A stretch of DNA of 64,000 nt. Origin: an uncultured Acetatifactor sp. (lineage in GTDB: Bacteria > Bacillota > Clostridia > Lachnospirales > Lachnospiraceae). Within the stretch, counting starts at the first letter, position 1. Each line of letters starts with the position of its first letter. The translations under genes were made by a program, and so were the position numbers. Where the stretch lies: positions 41,233 to 105,232 of the forward strand of contig CAJTMX010000012.1 of NCBI GenBank assembly GCA_910577235.1, written 5' to 3'. Below are positions 1-8,364 of the stretch, in pieces. The notes beneath the pieces are model-generated. The model was not told where the DNA came from, searched no databases, and saw nothing but the letters and a program-made list of their open reading frames with translations.

Positions 1-516
1 AGCATTCTTTAGATATCCTTCTTGTAATTCCATGGCCATAAAGGAAGGGTAATTATAGCCTTCAGCATCGGATATGCCATAAACAACTGCCTCTTTAAAA
101 CCAAATTGTGGATAGTATTCCGGCCTTCCAAAAAATAGAATAGCACCGTAGCCAAGCTTTTGGGCTTTCTCTATCATTGTACGAATGAGGGCTTGACCAA
201 TGCCTTGACGCTGATATTCAGGGAGTACGCTCAAAGGACCAAAATTAAGGACAGGAAACATACAACTTTCCTTTTTAACAACCGCATTACTGCAAATAAT
301 ATGTCCGACTATCGTTCCGTTTTTTAGCTGAGCAACTAAACTCAATTCATTAATGCCATCACGGTGCCTTAACTCATGAACCATCCAATGTTCATAAGGA
401 CAGCCAATTTCACCACGCTGTATTCTCTCGGGATAATTAAATGCTGCTCTTGTTATTTCTTCAACTTTTCGGTAATCCTTTTCTTCTTCCTGCCTAACTA
501 TAGTATGTTCTATCAA
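1..516 (-). CDS. GNAT family N-acetyltransferase (3' end cut by window edge)
   Basis: Open on the minus strand for 172 codons without a stop and runs off the left edge, so the C-terminus is missing. The translation has the GNAT acetyl-CoA pocket, RQGIGQALIRTM at about residues 98-109, followed by a GYGAILFFGRPEYYPQFGF segment typical of YhbS-like acetyltransferases. The start is a TTG: it lies 6 nt after a GGAGGAT ribosome site and no ATG fits. A consensus sigma-A promoter sits about 115 nt upstream. The family moves an acetyl group from acetyl-CoA to an amine; the substrate cannot be told from sequence. Confident of family, not of target. Confidence 0.85.
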   Translation of the reverse strand, partial: MIEHTIVRQEEEKDYRKVEEITRAAFNYPERIQRGEIGCPYEHWMVHELRHRDGINELSLVAQLKNGTIVGHIICSNAVVKKESCMFPVLNFGPLSVLPEYQRQGIGQALIRTMIEKAQKLGYGAILFFGRPEYYPQFGFKEAVVYGISDAEGYNYPSFMAMELQEGYLKNA

Positions 517-636
517 TGAAATCCTCCATAAATTCCGGTTTATATATTTGATCATATAATCCTTATCTGCCAATGATAATGAATATTTATAAAACATTTC
601 ACAATAGGTACACCATTCCGAAAAGAGCGCTTTTTT

Positions 637-665
637 ATATTACTCCCTGCGTGAAAAAGTGTCAA
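637..665 (-). promoter_or_regulatory. sigma-A promoter of the GNAT gene at 1-516
   Basis: Reading the minus strand, TTGACA (660-665), a 17-nt spacer and TAATAT (637-642). The -35 box overlaps the stop codon of the gene at 662-1177, so the downstream acetyltransferase has its own promoter. The predicted leader is about 115 nt. Confidence 0.7.
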
Positions 666-1177
666 GTATTTTTTATCCTATCAAACAGTTCCTTGCCTTT
701 AAAATCGTCATAACAAATCCACATGCTGTCGTTCTCGGTGACCCATGTACACGTCAGGATACACAAATCATTTTTAACCGCCCATCTTTGCACGCCTGCG
801 CCCAAACTATATATAAACTGCGCAAGAGACATAATGCCAGAGGGTATATATATTGTAACTGTTTCCAGAACTTCCGCATTATCCTCAAAGAGCAATGGAA
901 ACATTTTAACGGCAAAATCCATATCCGTCTTTAAAACGATATCATGTCTCTCATTACTAGTTTTTGATGTCACAAACTGTAGCTCCGAGGATAGGATCAT
1001 TTTATTTAACGCACTGTTTTCGCTGACATCATAAAGAGAAATGAAAAAAGCAGAAGGAATCAATTTTGCTAATTCCGCAAAAATATTTTCTGGTTTACAT
1101 TTAACCTCGATCTCCCTTACTTTCTTACGTGCTTTCTCACATTCTCCTGAACCCTTTAGTTTTTTAGGTATCTTCAT
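662..1177 (-). CDS. Hypothetical protein, 171 aa
   Basis: I do not recognise this protein. It starts at an ATG 13 nt after an AAGGAGG ribosome site and has no signal peptide or membrane segment. It is mixed alpha/beta in look, with a lysine-rich start (MKIPKKLKGSGECEKARKK), a hydrophobic SAFFISLYDVSEN stretch near residue 43 and a Trp/Cys-rich C-terminal third (LCILTCTWVTENDSMWICYDD). Base composition is more AT-rich than the housekeeping genes to its right, consistent with acquisition, which is inference. It stands alone between two unrelated transcripts. It could be a SMI1/immunity-like or other small accessory protein, but nothing seen supports that specifically. Confidence 0.6.
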   Translation of the reverse strand: MKIPKKLKGSGECEKARKKVREIEVKCKPENIFAELAKLIPSAFFISLYDVSENSALNKMILSSELQFVTSKTSNERHDIVLKTDMDFAVKMFPLLFEDNAEVLETVTIYIPSGIMSLAQFIYSLGAGVQRWAVKNDLCILTCTWVTENDSMWICYDDFKGKELFDRIKNT

Positions 1178-1200
1178 ACAATTCCAGTTGCCTCCTTAAT

Positions 1201-1212
1201 ACAGACGTCTGT
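1201..1212. promoter_or_regulatory. Perfect 12-bp palindrome upstream of the 662-1177 gene
   Basis: ACAGACGTCTGT is a perfect dyad directly upstream of the ribosome site of the hypothetical gene. It could be an operator, but no regulator gene is adjacent and a palindrome this short can occur by chance. No clear -35/-10 pair was found around it. Confidence 0.25.
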
Positions 1213-1380
1213 TTTTTTACAAAGGTAATAAGTCCTAAAATAATACATCAACCCCAAATGTGGCATAAGGATTTCTATCATATTCCCGCCCTATTATCTT
1301 AAACGGCAGCACCAACTCCGGTTTGCCTGCAATACCGCCTATCGAATTAGAAAACAGTTTATGATACACATATACATTCC

Positions 1381-1428
1381 GCAAAATACAAGAAAGGGAT
1401 GTTCCTTATCAGACCTCCAGAACATCCC
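1381..1428 (-). terminator. Rho-independent terminator of pta-ackA
   Basis: On the minus strand GGGATGTTC pairs with GAACATCCC (arms at 1420-1428 and 1396-1404), followed by TTTCTTGTATTTT. It starts 27 nt after the ackA stop codon, as expected for the operon end. Confidence 0.8.
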
Positions 1429-1454
1429 CTCAAATTGCTTTCAATCCCAAATAC

Positions 1455-2648
1455 CTATACCAGCCGCACCGTTTCTCTGGCAATGGCCAGCTCCTCGTTG
1501 GTAGGGATCACCATGACTTTGGTGCGGGAATCGGGAGTACTGATCACGATATCCTCTCCCCGTTTGCCGTTTGCCTCCTGATCCAGAGCCACGCCCAGAT
1601 AACCCAAGTATTCACAGATCATGGTTCTCACCAAAGCGGCGTTCTCCCCCACTCCGGCTGTAAAGCAGATCAGATCCACACCGTTCATCGCGGCGGTGTA
1701 CGCTCCGATATATTTTGCCACACGGTAGGCAAAAGTTTTCATGGCACAGATCGCGTGGGCATCTCCATTGTGATAGCCGTCCTCCAAATCCCTAAAATCC
1801 GAAGACAAATTATCGGAAAGTCCCAGCACGCCGGATTTCTTATTCAGAATACTCATGATCTCGTCTATGCTCTTGTTCTCCTTATGCGCCAGAAACTCAA
1901 TGATCGCCGGATCGATATCGCCGGATCTGGTTCCCATGATCAGTCCTTCAAGAGGAGTCAGACCCATGGAAGTATCCACACATTTGCCGTTCTTTACCGC
2001 CGATACGCTGGCACCGTTGCCCAGGTGACACACGATGGTCTTTAAGGATTCATAGGATATGCCCAATACTTCAGCGGCGCGTTTCGACACATAAGAATGG
2101 CTGGTGCCGTGAAATCCGTAACGGCGAATCTTGTATTTCTCATAGTATTCCACAGGCAGGCCGTACATATATGCCTCAGGAGGCATAGTCTGATGAAAGG
2201 CGGTGTCAAACACAGCCACCATGGGAGTGCCGGGCATCAGTTTCCGGCAGGCGTTTATGCCGATCAGATTGGCGGGATTGTGCAGAGGGGCCAGATCGTT
2301 GCATGCCTCGATGGCCTTCAGCACTTCATCGTCGATGATCACGGACCGGGCAAATTTCTCGCCGCCGTGTACCACCCGGTGTCCCACCGCGCCGATTTCC
2401 TCCAGGCTCTTTACCACGCCTGTCTTCTCCCCCGTAAGCGCCTCCAGTACCAGACGGATCGCCTCGGTGTGATCCGGCATGGGAGTCACCTTTGTCTCTT
2501 TCTCACCGCCCGCCGGGGTGTAGCTGATCTGGCTGCCTTCGATACCGATGCGCTCACACAGACCTTTGGCAATGCACTGCTCCGACTCGGAATTTATCAG
2601 CTGAAATTTCAGGGAAGAACTCCCGCAATTTATTACCAAAATATTCAT
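1455..2648 (-). CDS. ackA: Acetate kinase
   Basis: Converts acetyl phosphate and ADP to acetate and ATP, the energy-yielding step of acetate fermentation, in the cytoplasm. The protein is 397 aa, the normal length, and shows the ASKHA-fold signature NCGSSSLKFQL at residues 7-17, the HRVVHGG motif around residue 90 and GFHGTSHSYV around residue 180. The frame is open a further 35 codons upstream, but the start at MNILVINCGSS is the family start and follows AAAGGAT, so the longer version is rejected. It is second in an operon behind pta; the 145-nt gap contains a striking direct repeat with nested hairpins. Ends at a clear terminator. Confidence 0.97.
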   Translation of the reverse strand: MNILVINCGSSSLKFQLINSESEQCIAKGLCERIGIEGSQISYTPAGGEKETKVTPMPDHTEAIRLVLEALTGEKTGVVKSLEEIGAVGHRVVHGGEKFARSVIIDDEVLKAIEACNDLAPLHNPANLIGINACRKLMPGTPMVAVFDTAFHQTMPPEAYMYGLPVEYYEKYKIRRYGFHGTSHSYVSKRAAEVLGISYESLKTIVCHLGNGASVSAVKNGKCVDTSMGLTPLEGLIMGTRSGDIDPAIIEFLAHKENKSIDEIMSILNKKSGVLGLSDNLSSDFRDLEDGYHNGDAHAICAMKTFAYRVAKYIGAYTAAMNGVDLICFTAGVGENAALVRTMICEYLGYLGVALDQEANGKRGEDIVISTPDSRTKVMVIPTNEELAIARETVRLV

Positions 2649-2669
2649 GATTCCATATCCTTTCTTATA

Positions 2670-2791
2670 TTGAGTTCCGTTTCCGACCGACCAGTACCAT
2701 TCCTCTTGAAATAAATCCTGGCCTATAACGCGGCCATTATTTATTTCAGGCACTGGACGGTCGGATACTGATTTGAGTTCCGTATCCGACC
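2670..2791 (-). repeat. Intercistronic pta-ackA element: direct repeat with nested, competing hairpins
   Basis: Read on the minus strand (transcript sense), GGTCGGATACGGAACTCAA (2773-2791, beginning just after the pta stop codon) recurs as GGTCGGAAACGGAACTCAA (2670-2688) just before the ackA ribosome site, with one mismatch. Between them, GTATCCGACCGTCCAGT (2752-2768) can pair either with the first copy (10 perfect base pairs, 13-nt loop) or with the second copy and its flank (2679-2695, 15 of 17 positions). Inside the larger fold lie GAAATAAAT/ATTTATTTC and GGCC/GGCC pairs. The two folds exclude each other. Confidence 0.75.
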
Positions 2792-2793
2792 GG

Positions 2794-3795
2794 CTATACC
2801 AACTGTGCCTGCACCGCCGTCAGCGCTACCACGCCCACGATGTCCTGCCAGGAACAGCCTCTGGACAGATCGTTTACCGGCTTGGCAATACCCTGCAACA
2901 TGGGACCGTAGGCCTCCGCGCCTCCCAGTCTCTGCACCAGTTTGTAGCCGATGTTACCCGCGTCAAGATTGGGGAAGATCAACACGTTGGCCCTGCCGCC
3001 CACAGAGCTGCCCGGCGCTTTGGATTTGGCCACGCCGGGTACCAAAGCGGCGTCCGTCTGCAATTCACCGTCCAATGTCAGCTGAGGATATTGTTCATGG
3101 GCGATCCGGGTGGCCTCCACCACCTTGTCCACCAGCGCGTGTTTTGCGCTGCCCTTGGTGGAGTGGCTCAGCATGGCGATCACGGGTTTGGGACCCACCA
3201 GGCTCTTGAAACTTCTGGAGGAGGTCTCCGCGATAGCCGCCAGTTCCTCCGCCGTGGGGTCCTGGTTCAGACCGCAGTCCGCAAAGATAAATGTGCCGTT
3301 TTCCCCCTGCTCTTTGAACTGCGTATCCATCACAAAGAAGGCGGACACCAATTTCACCCCGGGAGCTGTCTTTAAGATCTGCAAGGCGGGACGCAGGGTG
3401 TCGGCTGTAGAATGACATGCCCCGGCTACCATGCCGTCCGCATGGTTGGCTTTTACCATAACAATACCGAAAGTAAGAGGATCTCCAAGCAGAATCTCTC
3501 TCGCCTTTTCCGGCGTCATGCCCTTGGATTTCCTGGTCTCATAGAGCAGGTTGACATACTCGTCCAGCTTTTCCGTATTCTTGGGATTGATCACTTTAAC
3601 ACCGGTCAGATCCACCTCCAACCACCCCGCGCCATCCATGATCTTTTCCTCGTCACCGATCATAATGATGTTCGCAATACCTTCTTCCATAATCTTTGCC
3701 GCCGCTATAAGCGTTCTCTTGTCCGTGGTCTCCGGCAGTACAATGGTCTTTTTGTCGAGCCTGGCCCGGGCTTTGATCGTGTCAATATATGACAT
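2794..3795 (-). CDS. pta: Phosphate acetyltransferase
   Basis: Makes acetyl phosphate and CoA from acetyl-CoA and phosphate, feeding acetate kinase. At 333 aa it is the short single-domain Pta typical of Firmicutes, without the N-terminal DRTGG region of the long enterobacterial form. Recognisable are TIVLPETTDKRTLIAA near residue 18 and the conserved C-terminal NVLIFPNLDAGNIGYKLVQR at about residues 271-290. The ATG follows GGAAGGAGAGAAT. First gene of the operon with ackA, transcribed from the promoter at 3882-3910, with a catabolite-responsive element further upstream. Pta catalysis does not need ATP or metal; the operon conserves one ATP per acetyl-CoA. Confidence 0.97.
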   Translation of the reverse strand: MSYIDTIKARARLDKKTIVLPETTDKRTLIAAAKIMEEGIANIIMIGDEEKIMDGAGWLEVDLTGVKVINPKNTEKLDEYVNLLYETRKSKGMTPEKAREILLGDPLTFGIVMVKANHADGMVAGACHSTADTLRPALQILKTAPGVKLVSAFFVMDTQFKEQGENGTFIFADCGLNQDPTAEELAAIAETSSRSFKSLVGPKPVIAMLSHSTKGSAKHALVDKVVEATRIAHEQYPQLTLDGELQTDAALVPGVAKSKAPGSSVGGRANVLIFPNLDAGNIGYKLVQRLGGAEAYGPMLQGIAKPVNDLSRGCSWQDIVGVVALTAVQAQLV

Positions 3796-3881
3796 ATTCT
3801 CTCCTTCCTGCGGAATTGCCGCAATCTTTTTATTTTTTTATACAAATTTCAAAAAACAGCTTAACAAACATGCTTTTTTAT

Positions 3882-3910
3882 ATTATACTAGAGATAGAAA
3901 AATTTAACAA
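3882..3910 (-). promoter_or_regulatory. sigma-A promoter of pta-ackA
   Basis: Minus strand: TTGTTA (3905-3910), 17-nt spacer, perfect TATAAT (3882-3887). Transcription would start near 3875, leaving a leader of about 80 nt before the pta start. Confidence 0.8.
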
Positions 3911-3990
3911 GCGCTAATATGCGTTAAATTGTATATTTTGAAATACAAAGCGTCGCAATTAGATACATAAAAACGTGATTCCTGTGTACA

Positions 3991-4004
3991 TGTAAACGCT
4001 TACA
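3991..4004. promoter_or_regulatory. Catabolite-responsive element (CcpA cre site)
   Basis: TGTAAACGCTTACA fits the CcpA operator consensus TGWAANCGNTNWCA at every position. It lies in the divergent pta/tmcAL intergenic region, about 80 nt upstream of the pta -35 box. In Bacillus subtilis, CcpA activates pta and ackA from upstream cre sites (established), so activation of overflow acetate formation is the likely role here. Control of tmcAL cannot be excluded, because its promoter was not found. Confidence 0.75.
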
Positions 4005-4094
4005 CGACCTGTTATTTTTTTCACATAGTCTCCTACACTTTGTTGACGTAATTTAGTTTACTTCTGTGAGCAAGCTTACGATTGCGGAAAGGAT

Positions 4095-5345
4095 ATGGAA
4101 AACACCATGAAGGTATGTGCTGTCATTGCGGAATATAATCCGTTTCATCTTGGCCATGCTTATCACTTACAGCAGGCCCGGCTGCTTACAGACGCCGACT
4201 ACATCATCGTTGTGATGAGCGGTAACTTTGTGCAGCGCGGAGACCCGGCGCTTATCGATAAATATGCGCGCGCCAGGACCGCCCTCTCCTGCGGTGCCGA
4301 TCTGGTGCTGGAACTTCCCGCCTGCTTTTCCACGGGCAGCGCGGAATATTTCGCACGGGGGGCCATATCCATGTTGGATCATCTGGGCATGGTGGATTTT
4401 CTGTGCTTTGGCAGCGAGTGTTCGGATATCCAGTTTTTATCCCAATTCGCGGATATTTTTTTACAGGAGCCGGAGCCCTACAAAAAGGTTCTGCTGGAAA
4501 AACTCAAGCTGGGATATTCCTACCCCACGGCCCGTTCCAACGCGTTGATAATCGCCTATCCCAAACTGGCCGCGGACATATCCGTGATTTCCAGCCCCAA
4601 CAATATACTGGGAATCGAATATATCAAAGCGCTGCACAGACGCCGCAGCCTGATCCATCCTGTCAATCTCCGCCGTATCGGCTCCGACTACAGGGACAAA
4701 CGTCTGGGGACATTCCAGAGTTCAGCCAGAGCCCTGCGTCAGGCCATATACAGCGGCCGCAGCATAGAGGAACTGTGTTCACAGCTGCCGGAGGAATCTT
4801 ATCATATATTGACAGAATATTTTGAACGGGAAAAGCCCCTGTTTCAGGATGACTTTTCCACTTTGCTGCATTATAAGCTGCTGTCGGAGCAGGCCAAGGG
4901 TTATACCGACTATCTGGATATCTCGCCGGATCTGTCAGATAAGATCCGCAAATATGTGTATCAGTACACCACTTTCAGTGAATTTTGCGATCTGCTGAAA
5001 TCAAAAGATATGACCTATACCCGTATCAGCCGCTGTCTGATGCATATTCTTTTGAACATAACCAAGGACAATATGCAGTTCTACATAGACAATCAGGATT
5101 CCGTATCCTACGCCCGGCTGTTGGGATTCCGGGAGGACGCCAAGCCTCTGTTGACTTCCATTGCCGCCAATGCCTCCATCCCGCTGATCACCAAGATGGC
5201 TGACGCGGACAAACTGCTGACATTGGGCGGGCATCATATGTTCCAGCAGGAGGTACAGATCACCGATATCTACAGCAGCATCCAGGCCTCAAAATCGGGG
5301 CATAAGATGTACCACGAATATACCAGACCCATGATCATTGTATAA
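4095..5345 (+). CDS. tmcAL: tRNA(Met) cytidine acetate ligase (TmcAL, YlbM family)
   Basis: Forms N4-acetylcytidine at the wobble base of elongator tRNA-Met using acetate and ATP (established for Bacillus TmcAL). Visible are the nucleotidyltransferase signature EYNPFHLGHAYHL near residue 13, with the HxGH-type motif, then MSGNFVQRGDPALIDKYARA and the conserved LVLELP. Length of 416 aa is normal. Two starts are possible: the ATG at 4095 lies only 2 nt after GGAAAGGA, while the ATG at 4107 (MKVCAVIAEYN) has a better spacing and matches the family start. It is divergent from pta-ackA; sharing a regulatory region with the acetate operon is notable because TmcAL consumes acetate. Confidence 0.9.
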   Translation: MENTMKVCAVIAEYNPFHLGHAYHLQQARLLTDADYIIVVMSGNFVQRGDPALIDKYARARTALSCGADLVLELPACFSTGSAEYFARGAISMLDHLGMVDFLCFGSECSDIQFLSQFADIFLQEPEPYKKVLLEKLKLGYSYPTARSNALIIAYPKLAADISVISSPNNILGIEYIKALHRRRSLIHPVNLRRIGSDYRDKRLGTFQSSARALRQAIYSGRSIEELCSQLPEESYHILTEYFEREKPLFQDDFSTLLHYKLLSEQAKGYTDYLDISPDLSDKIRKYVYQYTTFSEFCDLLKSKDMTYTRISRCLMHILLNITKDNMQFYIDNQDSVSYARLLGFREDAKPLLTSIAANASIPLITKMADADKLLTLGGHHMFQQEVQITDIYSSIQASKSGHKMYHEYTRPMIIV

Positions 5346-5362
5346 TGAAGTATATATATGAG

Positions 5363-5411
5363 AAAGCCGGACAGAGCTTGATATGATATCATCTTCTATC
5401 CGGCTTTTTAC
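5363..5411 (+). terminator. Rho-independent terminator of tmcAL
   Basis: AAAGCCGGA (5363-5371) pairs with TCCGGCTTT (5399-5407) and is followed by T residues, 18 nt after the tmcAL stop codon. It may also slow transcripts leaving the convergent gene at 5482-6846. Confidence 0.8.
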
Positions 5412-5481
5412 CACAAGTAATGAAACAAGTACTTTCATTTGTAGACCAAATCATGCATTTGCAACGCGAATATTGACACCG

Positions 5482-6846
5482 TCAATTCTTGAAACTATGA
5501 ATCGGCGCAGGAATGCGCCCTCCCCGATTCACAAAATCATCGCAGGAAAAGGGATTTACCGGCATGATGGGAGCATAGCCCAGCAGGCCGCCAAATTCCA
5601 CGGTCTCTCCCACTCCCTTGCCGATAACGGGAATGACCCTGACCGCCGTTGTCTTCTGATTGACCATACCGATGGCCATCTCATCCGCTATGATGCCTGA
5701 GATCGTGGTGGCTTTCGTGTCTCCGGGAATGGCGATCATATCCAGTCCCACCGAGCAGACACAGGTCATGGCCTCCAGTTTTTCCAGCGTCAATGCTCCC
5801 GCCGTCACCGCATCGATCATACCCTGGTCTTCGCTCACCGGAATAAACGCTCCGCTTAAGCCCCCCACATAGGAGGAAGCCATGACGCCGCCTTTTTTCA
5901 CCTGGTCATTGAGCAGTGCCAGAGCTGCGGTAGTGCCCGGTGCCCCCGCATACTCCAGACCGATCTCGCACAGGATATCCGCCACGCTGTCCCCGATGGC
6001 CGGGGTAGGAGCCAGGGACAGGTCCACAATGCCAAAGGGAACCCCCAGTCTCTGGGAGGCTTCTCTCGCCACCAGCTGACCCACTCTTGTAACCTTGAAC
6101 GCCGTCTTTTTGATAGTCTCACACAGTACTTCAAAATTCTCGCCCCGCACTTTTTCCAGAGCTGTCTTAACCACACCGGGGCCGCTGACGCCTACGTTAA
6201 TAATGCGGTCCGCCTCCGTAACGCCATGAAAAGCCCCCGCCATAAAGGGGTTGTCATCCGGCGCGTTACAGAAAACTACCAGCTTGGCGCATCCCAGAGA
6301 ATCCTGTTCCCGTGTACGCTCCGCCGTCTCCCGGATGACCTCGCCCATCAGCTTTACTGCGTCCATATTGATTCCCGTCTTGGTGGAACCCAAGTTCACG
6401 GAACTGCACACCCTTTCCGTGACAGACAGGGCCTGGGGAATGGAGCGGATCAGCAGTTCTTCCGCCGGAGTCATACCTTTGCTTACCAGCGCGGAATAGC
6501 CGCCTATAAAATTCACGCCCACCTCGTGAGCCACCTTATCCAAAGTATTGGCTATGCCCGCAAAGTCTTCGGGAGTCTTGCATGCCGCAGCCCCCACCAG
6601 GGCGATGGGTGTCACAGAAATTCTCTTGTTCACAATGGGGATACCGTATTCTCTGGATATCTGTTCCCCCGTTTTTACCAGATCTTTGGCAGACTCATAT
6701 ATCTTTTGGTAAATCTTCTCGTTCAGCCGTTTCAGATCCGAGTCCATGCAGTCCAGCAGACTGATGCCCATGGTTATGGTGCGCACGTCCAGATTTTCCT
6801 TTTCGATCATTTCATTGGTCTCTGCCACTTCATATATGTTTATCAT
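5482..6846 (-). CDS. UPF0210 (PFL family, DUF711) protein
   Basis: Conserved cytoplasmic protein of unknown function, 454 aa, the normal family length. Recognised from MINIYEVAETNEMI at the start, VRTITMGISLLDCMD near residue 20, the Gly-rich NFIGGYSALVSKGM region and SYVGGLSGAFIPVSEDQGM near residue 325. The start was moved to the second ATG, which follows AGGAAAGAGGAAAG; the upstream six codons contain that site. It is preceded by the ACT-domain protein UPF0237 at 82 nt, a pairing conserved across Firmicutes and many archaea (established), which implies a shared and probably ligand-sensing role. No enzymatic activity should be assumed. Confidence 0.92.
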   Translation of the reverse strand: MINIYEVAETNEMIEKENLDVRTITMGISLLDCMDSDLKRLNEKIYQKIYESAKDLVKTGEQISREYGIPIVNKRISVTPIALVGAAACKTPEDFAGIANTLDKVAHEVGVNFIGGYSALVSKGMTPAEELLIRSIPQALSVTERVCSSVNLGSTKTGINMDAVKLMGEVIRETAERTREQDSLGCAKLVVFCNAPDDNPFMAGAFHGVTEADRIINVGVSGPGVVKTALEKVRGENFEVLCETIKKTAFKVTRVGQLVAREASQRLGVPFGIVDLSLAPTPAIGDSVADILCEIGLEYAGAPGTTAALALLNDQVKKGGVMASSYVGGLSGAFIPVSEDQGMIDAVTAGALTLEKLEAMTCVCSVGLDMIAIPGDTKATTISGIIADEMAIGMVNQKTTAVRVIPVIGKGVGETVEFGGLLGYAPIMPVNPFSCDDFVNRGGRIPAPIHSFKN

Positions 6847-6928
6847 CTTTCCTCTTTCCTGCATAGCCGTAAATTGCTCTGGGCTAAAATCCGGCTATTC
6901 CCGCAATAACATTTGATCCCATAGTTTC

Positions 6929-7201
6929 CTAGATTCTGTGCATCTGATCGAATATCTCTTCCTTCTGGCATTTTACCGCCACTCCGATATCCCCGCCCAA
7001 TCTCTCCAGAGCGTCCACCATGTCCCCATACTGGCTGGTCATATTGCTGATATCCACGATCATCATCATATTAAAGTATCCCTGTACGATGGTCTGGGAG
7101 ATATCCAGTATATTCACCCTGCTTTCCGCCAGATAAGTACATACTCTTGCTATAATGCCTACCGTGTCCTTGCCTACCACTGTAATGATTGCCTTTTTCA
7201 T
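6929..7201 (-). CDS. ACT domain protein, UPF0237 family
   Basis: A 90-aa stand-alone ACT domain protein, the length expected for UPF0237. It starts MKKAIITVVGKDTVGIIARV, which is the first strand and the glycine turn of the ACT fold; a further NILDISQTIVQGYFNMMMIV stretch forms the second strand pair. ACT domains usually bind small amino-acid-like ligands; GcvR-like regulators are the nearest relatives. The start was set at the ATG after GGAGGGCGGGAAAGAGGAAAAT. First gene of the operon with UPF0210, under the promoter at 7264-7292. Confidence 0.93.
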   Translation of the reverse strand: MKKAIITVVGKDTVGIIARVCTYLAESRVNILDISQTIVQGYFNMMMIVDISNMTSQYGDMVDALERLGGDIGVAVKCQKEEIFDQMHRI

Positions 7202-7263
7202 ATTTTCCTCTTTCCCGCCCTCCAAAATTAAAGGCGTTCGTTAGATGCGCATCAACTGAATAA

Positions 7264-7292
7264 ATTATATATCCTTTGCTCCATATCGTCAA
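7264..7292 (-). promoter_or_regulatory. sigma-A promoter of the UPF0237-UPF0210 operon
   Basis: Minus strand TTGACG (7287-7292), 17-nt spacer, TATAAT (7264-7269). About 55 nt of leader precede the start codon. Confidence 0.8.
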
Positions 7293-7308
7293 CACCCTGC
7301 CAAGCCCA

Positions 7309-7337
7309 CAAAAAAGAAAGCGGCTCGCCGCTTTTTT
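7309..7337 (-). terminator. Rho-independent terminator behind the WalJ-like gene
   Basis: GCGGC/GCCGC hairpin with a 2-nt loop extended by AAA/TTT pairs (AAAGCGGCTCGCCGCTTT), flanked by A-runs on one side and T-runs on the other, so it can work in both directions. It ends the transcript that passes through the gene at 7405-8202. Confidence 0.8.
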
Positions 7338-7404
7338 GACTCAGTTCCACCCCGGCAGGCTGTAGTCTGGCCGCATGTTGTTCCCGGGAAAATAACCGGG
7401 CCTG

Positions 7405-8202
7405 TTAGATTTCCATTACCGGAGAGATCTCGCTGCGCCTGGCCACCTGGATCTGAAAATCCTCCGCGCTGTAGGGATTGTCTCCCATAGTGATCTCCAT
7501 GCGCACGGCCTCGTAGGCCAGCTCTGGCAGATTATTCTCCTGACTTAAATGCCCCAGGGATATATATTTTAACCCGTCGTGCAGTATCCGGCTCAGCAGC
7601 CTGCCGGAATTCTCATTGGACAGGTGTCCTCTTTTTCCCAGAATCCTCTGTTTCAGGTGATAGGGATAGGGGCCCACCTGAAGCATGTTCACATCGTGAT
7701 TTGCCTCCAGCAGGATGGCATCCAACCCTTTCAGGCATTCCACCGTATAATCATTGTATTCCCCCAGATCCGTACATACCGCTACCCGTTGGCTGCCGTA
7801 ACTGATACGGTAAGCTACGGGTTGGGACGCATCATGGCTGATACGCATAGGGTATACGGTCAGATCCTTGAGAGTAAAACGCTGATCTTCCTTCACTTCT
7901 ACCCAAAGTTCAGAATCTATCTCTCCCCCGTTTTTCGTCTTCCTTATAGCGTCTATGGTACCTCCGGTGGCGTACAGCGGAATCTCGTATTTACGCGCCA
8001 GCACTTTCAGGCCGCTAATGTGATCTGAATGTTCATGGGTGATGAATATACCGTCCAAATCCCGTCCGCTGAGTCCCAGTTCCTGAAGTCCTGCCTCCGT
8101 CCGCTTTCCGCTGATGCCCACATCGATCAGCAAGTGTGTGGCATCCGACCCCACATAGATGCAGTTGCCGCTGCTCCCACTCGCAATACTACACATTCTC
8201 AT
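7405..8202 (-). CDS. MBL-fold metallo-hydrolase, WalJ/YycJ-like
   Basis: A 265-aa cytoplasmic metallo-beta-lactamase-fold protein. The dinuclear-metal motif THEHSDH is at residues 55-61, preceded by LLIDVGISGKR, and the second metal ligand region HD lies near LEANHDVNML. The N-terminal MCSIASGSSGNCIYVG is characteristic of YycJ/WalJ proteins, 5'-to-3' nucleases linked to DNA mismatch repair and to the walRK locus in Bacilli (established for that family). Here no walRK is nearby; it follows the FtsA-like gene. The start at MRMCSIAS follows AAGGATGACAGTATT; a longer reading of 40 codons lacks family similarity and is rejected. Confidence 0.9.
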   Translation of the reverse strand: MRMCSIASGSSGNCIYVGSDATHLLIDVGISGKRTEAGLQELGLSGRDLDGIFITHEHSDHISGLKVLARKYEIPLYATGGTIDAIRKTKNGGEIDSELWVEVKEDQRFTLKDLTVYPMRISHDASQPVAYRISYGSQRVAVCTDLGEYNDYTVECLKGLDAILLEANHDVNMLQVGPYPYHLKQRILGKRGHLSNENSGRLLSRILHDGLKYISLGHLSQENNLPELAYEAVRMEITMGDNPYSAEDFQIQVARRSEISPVMEI

Positions 8203-8364
8203 AATACTGTCATCCTTCGGGGAATAATGCCCTTCTCCCCGTCTTCTCCCGTCCTCATTTATTCCTGCAGGCGTTTGCGAAACCCAGCAGCTAAAATGCC
8301 ATTGTGCACATTGCACACTCACTCAGGGGCAAACGCGCTTTTATTCCGTGAACAGCGTAACAGT

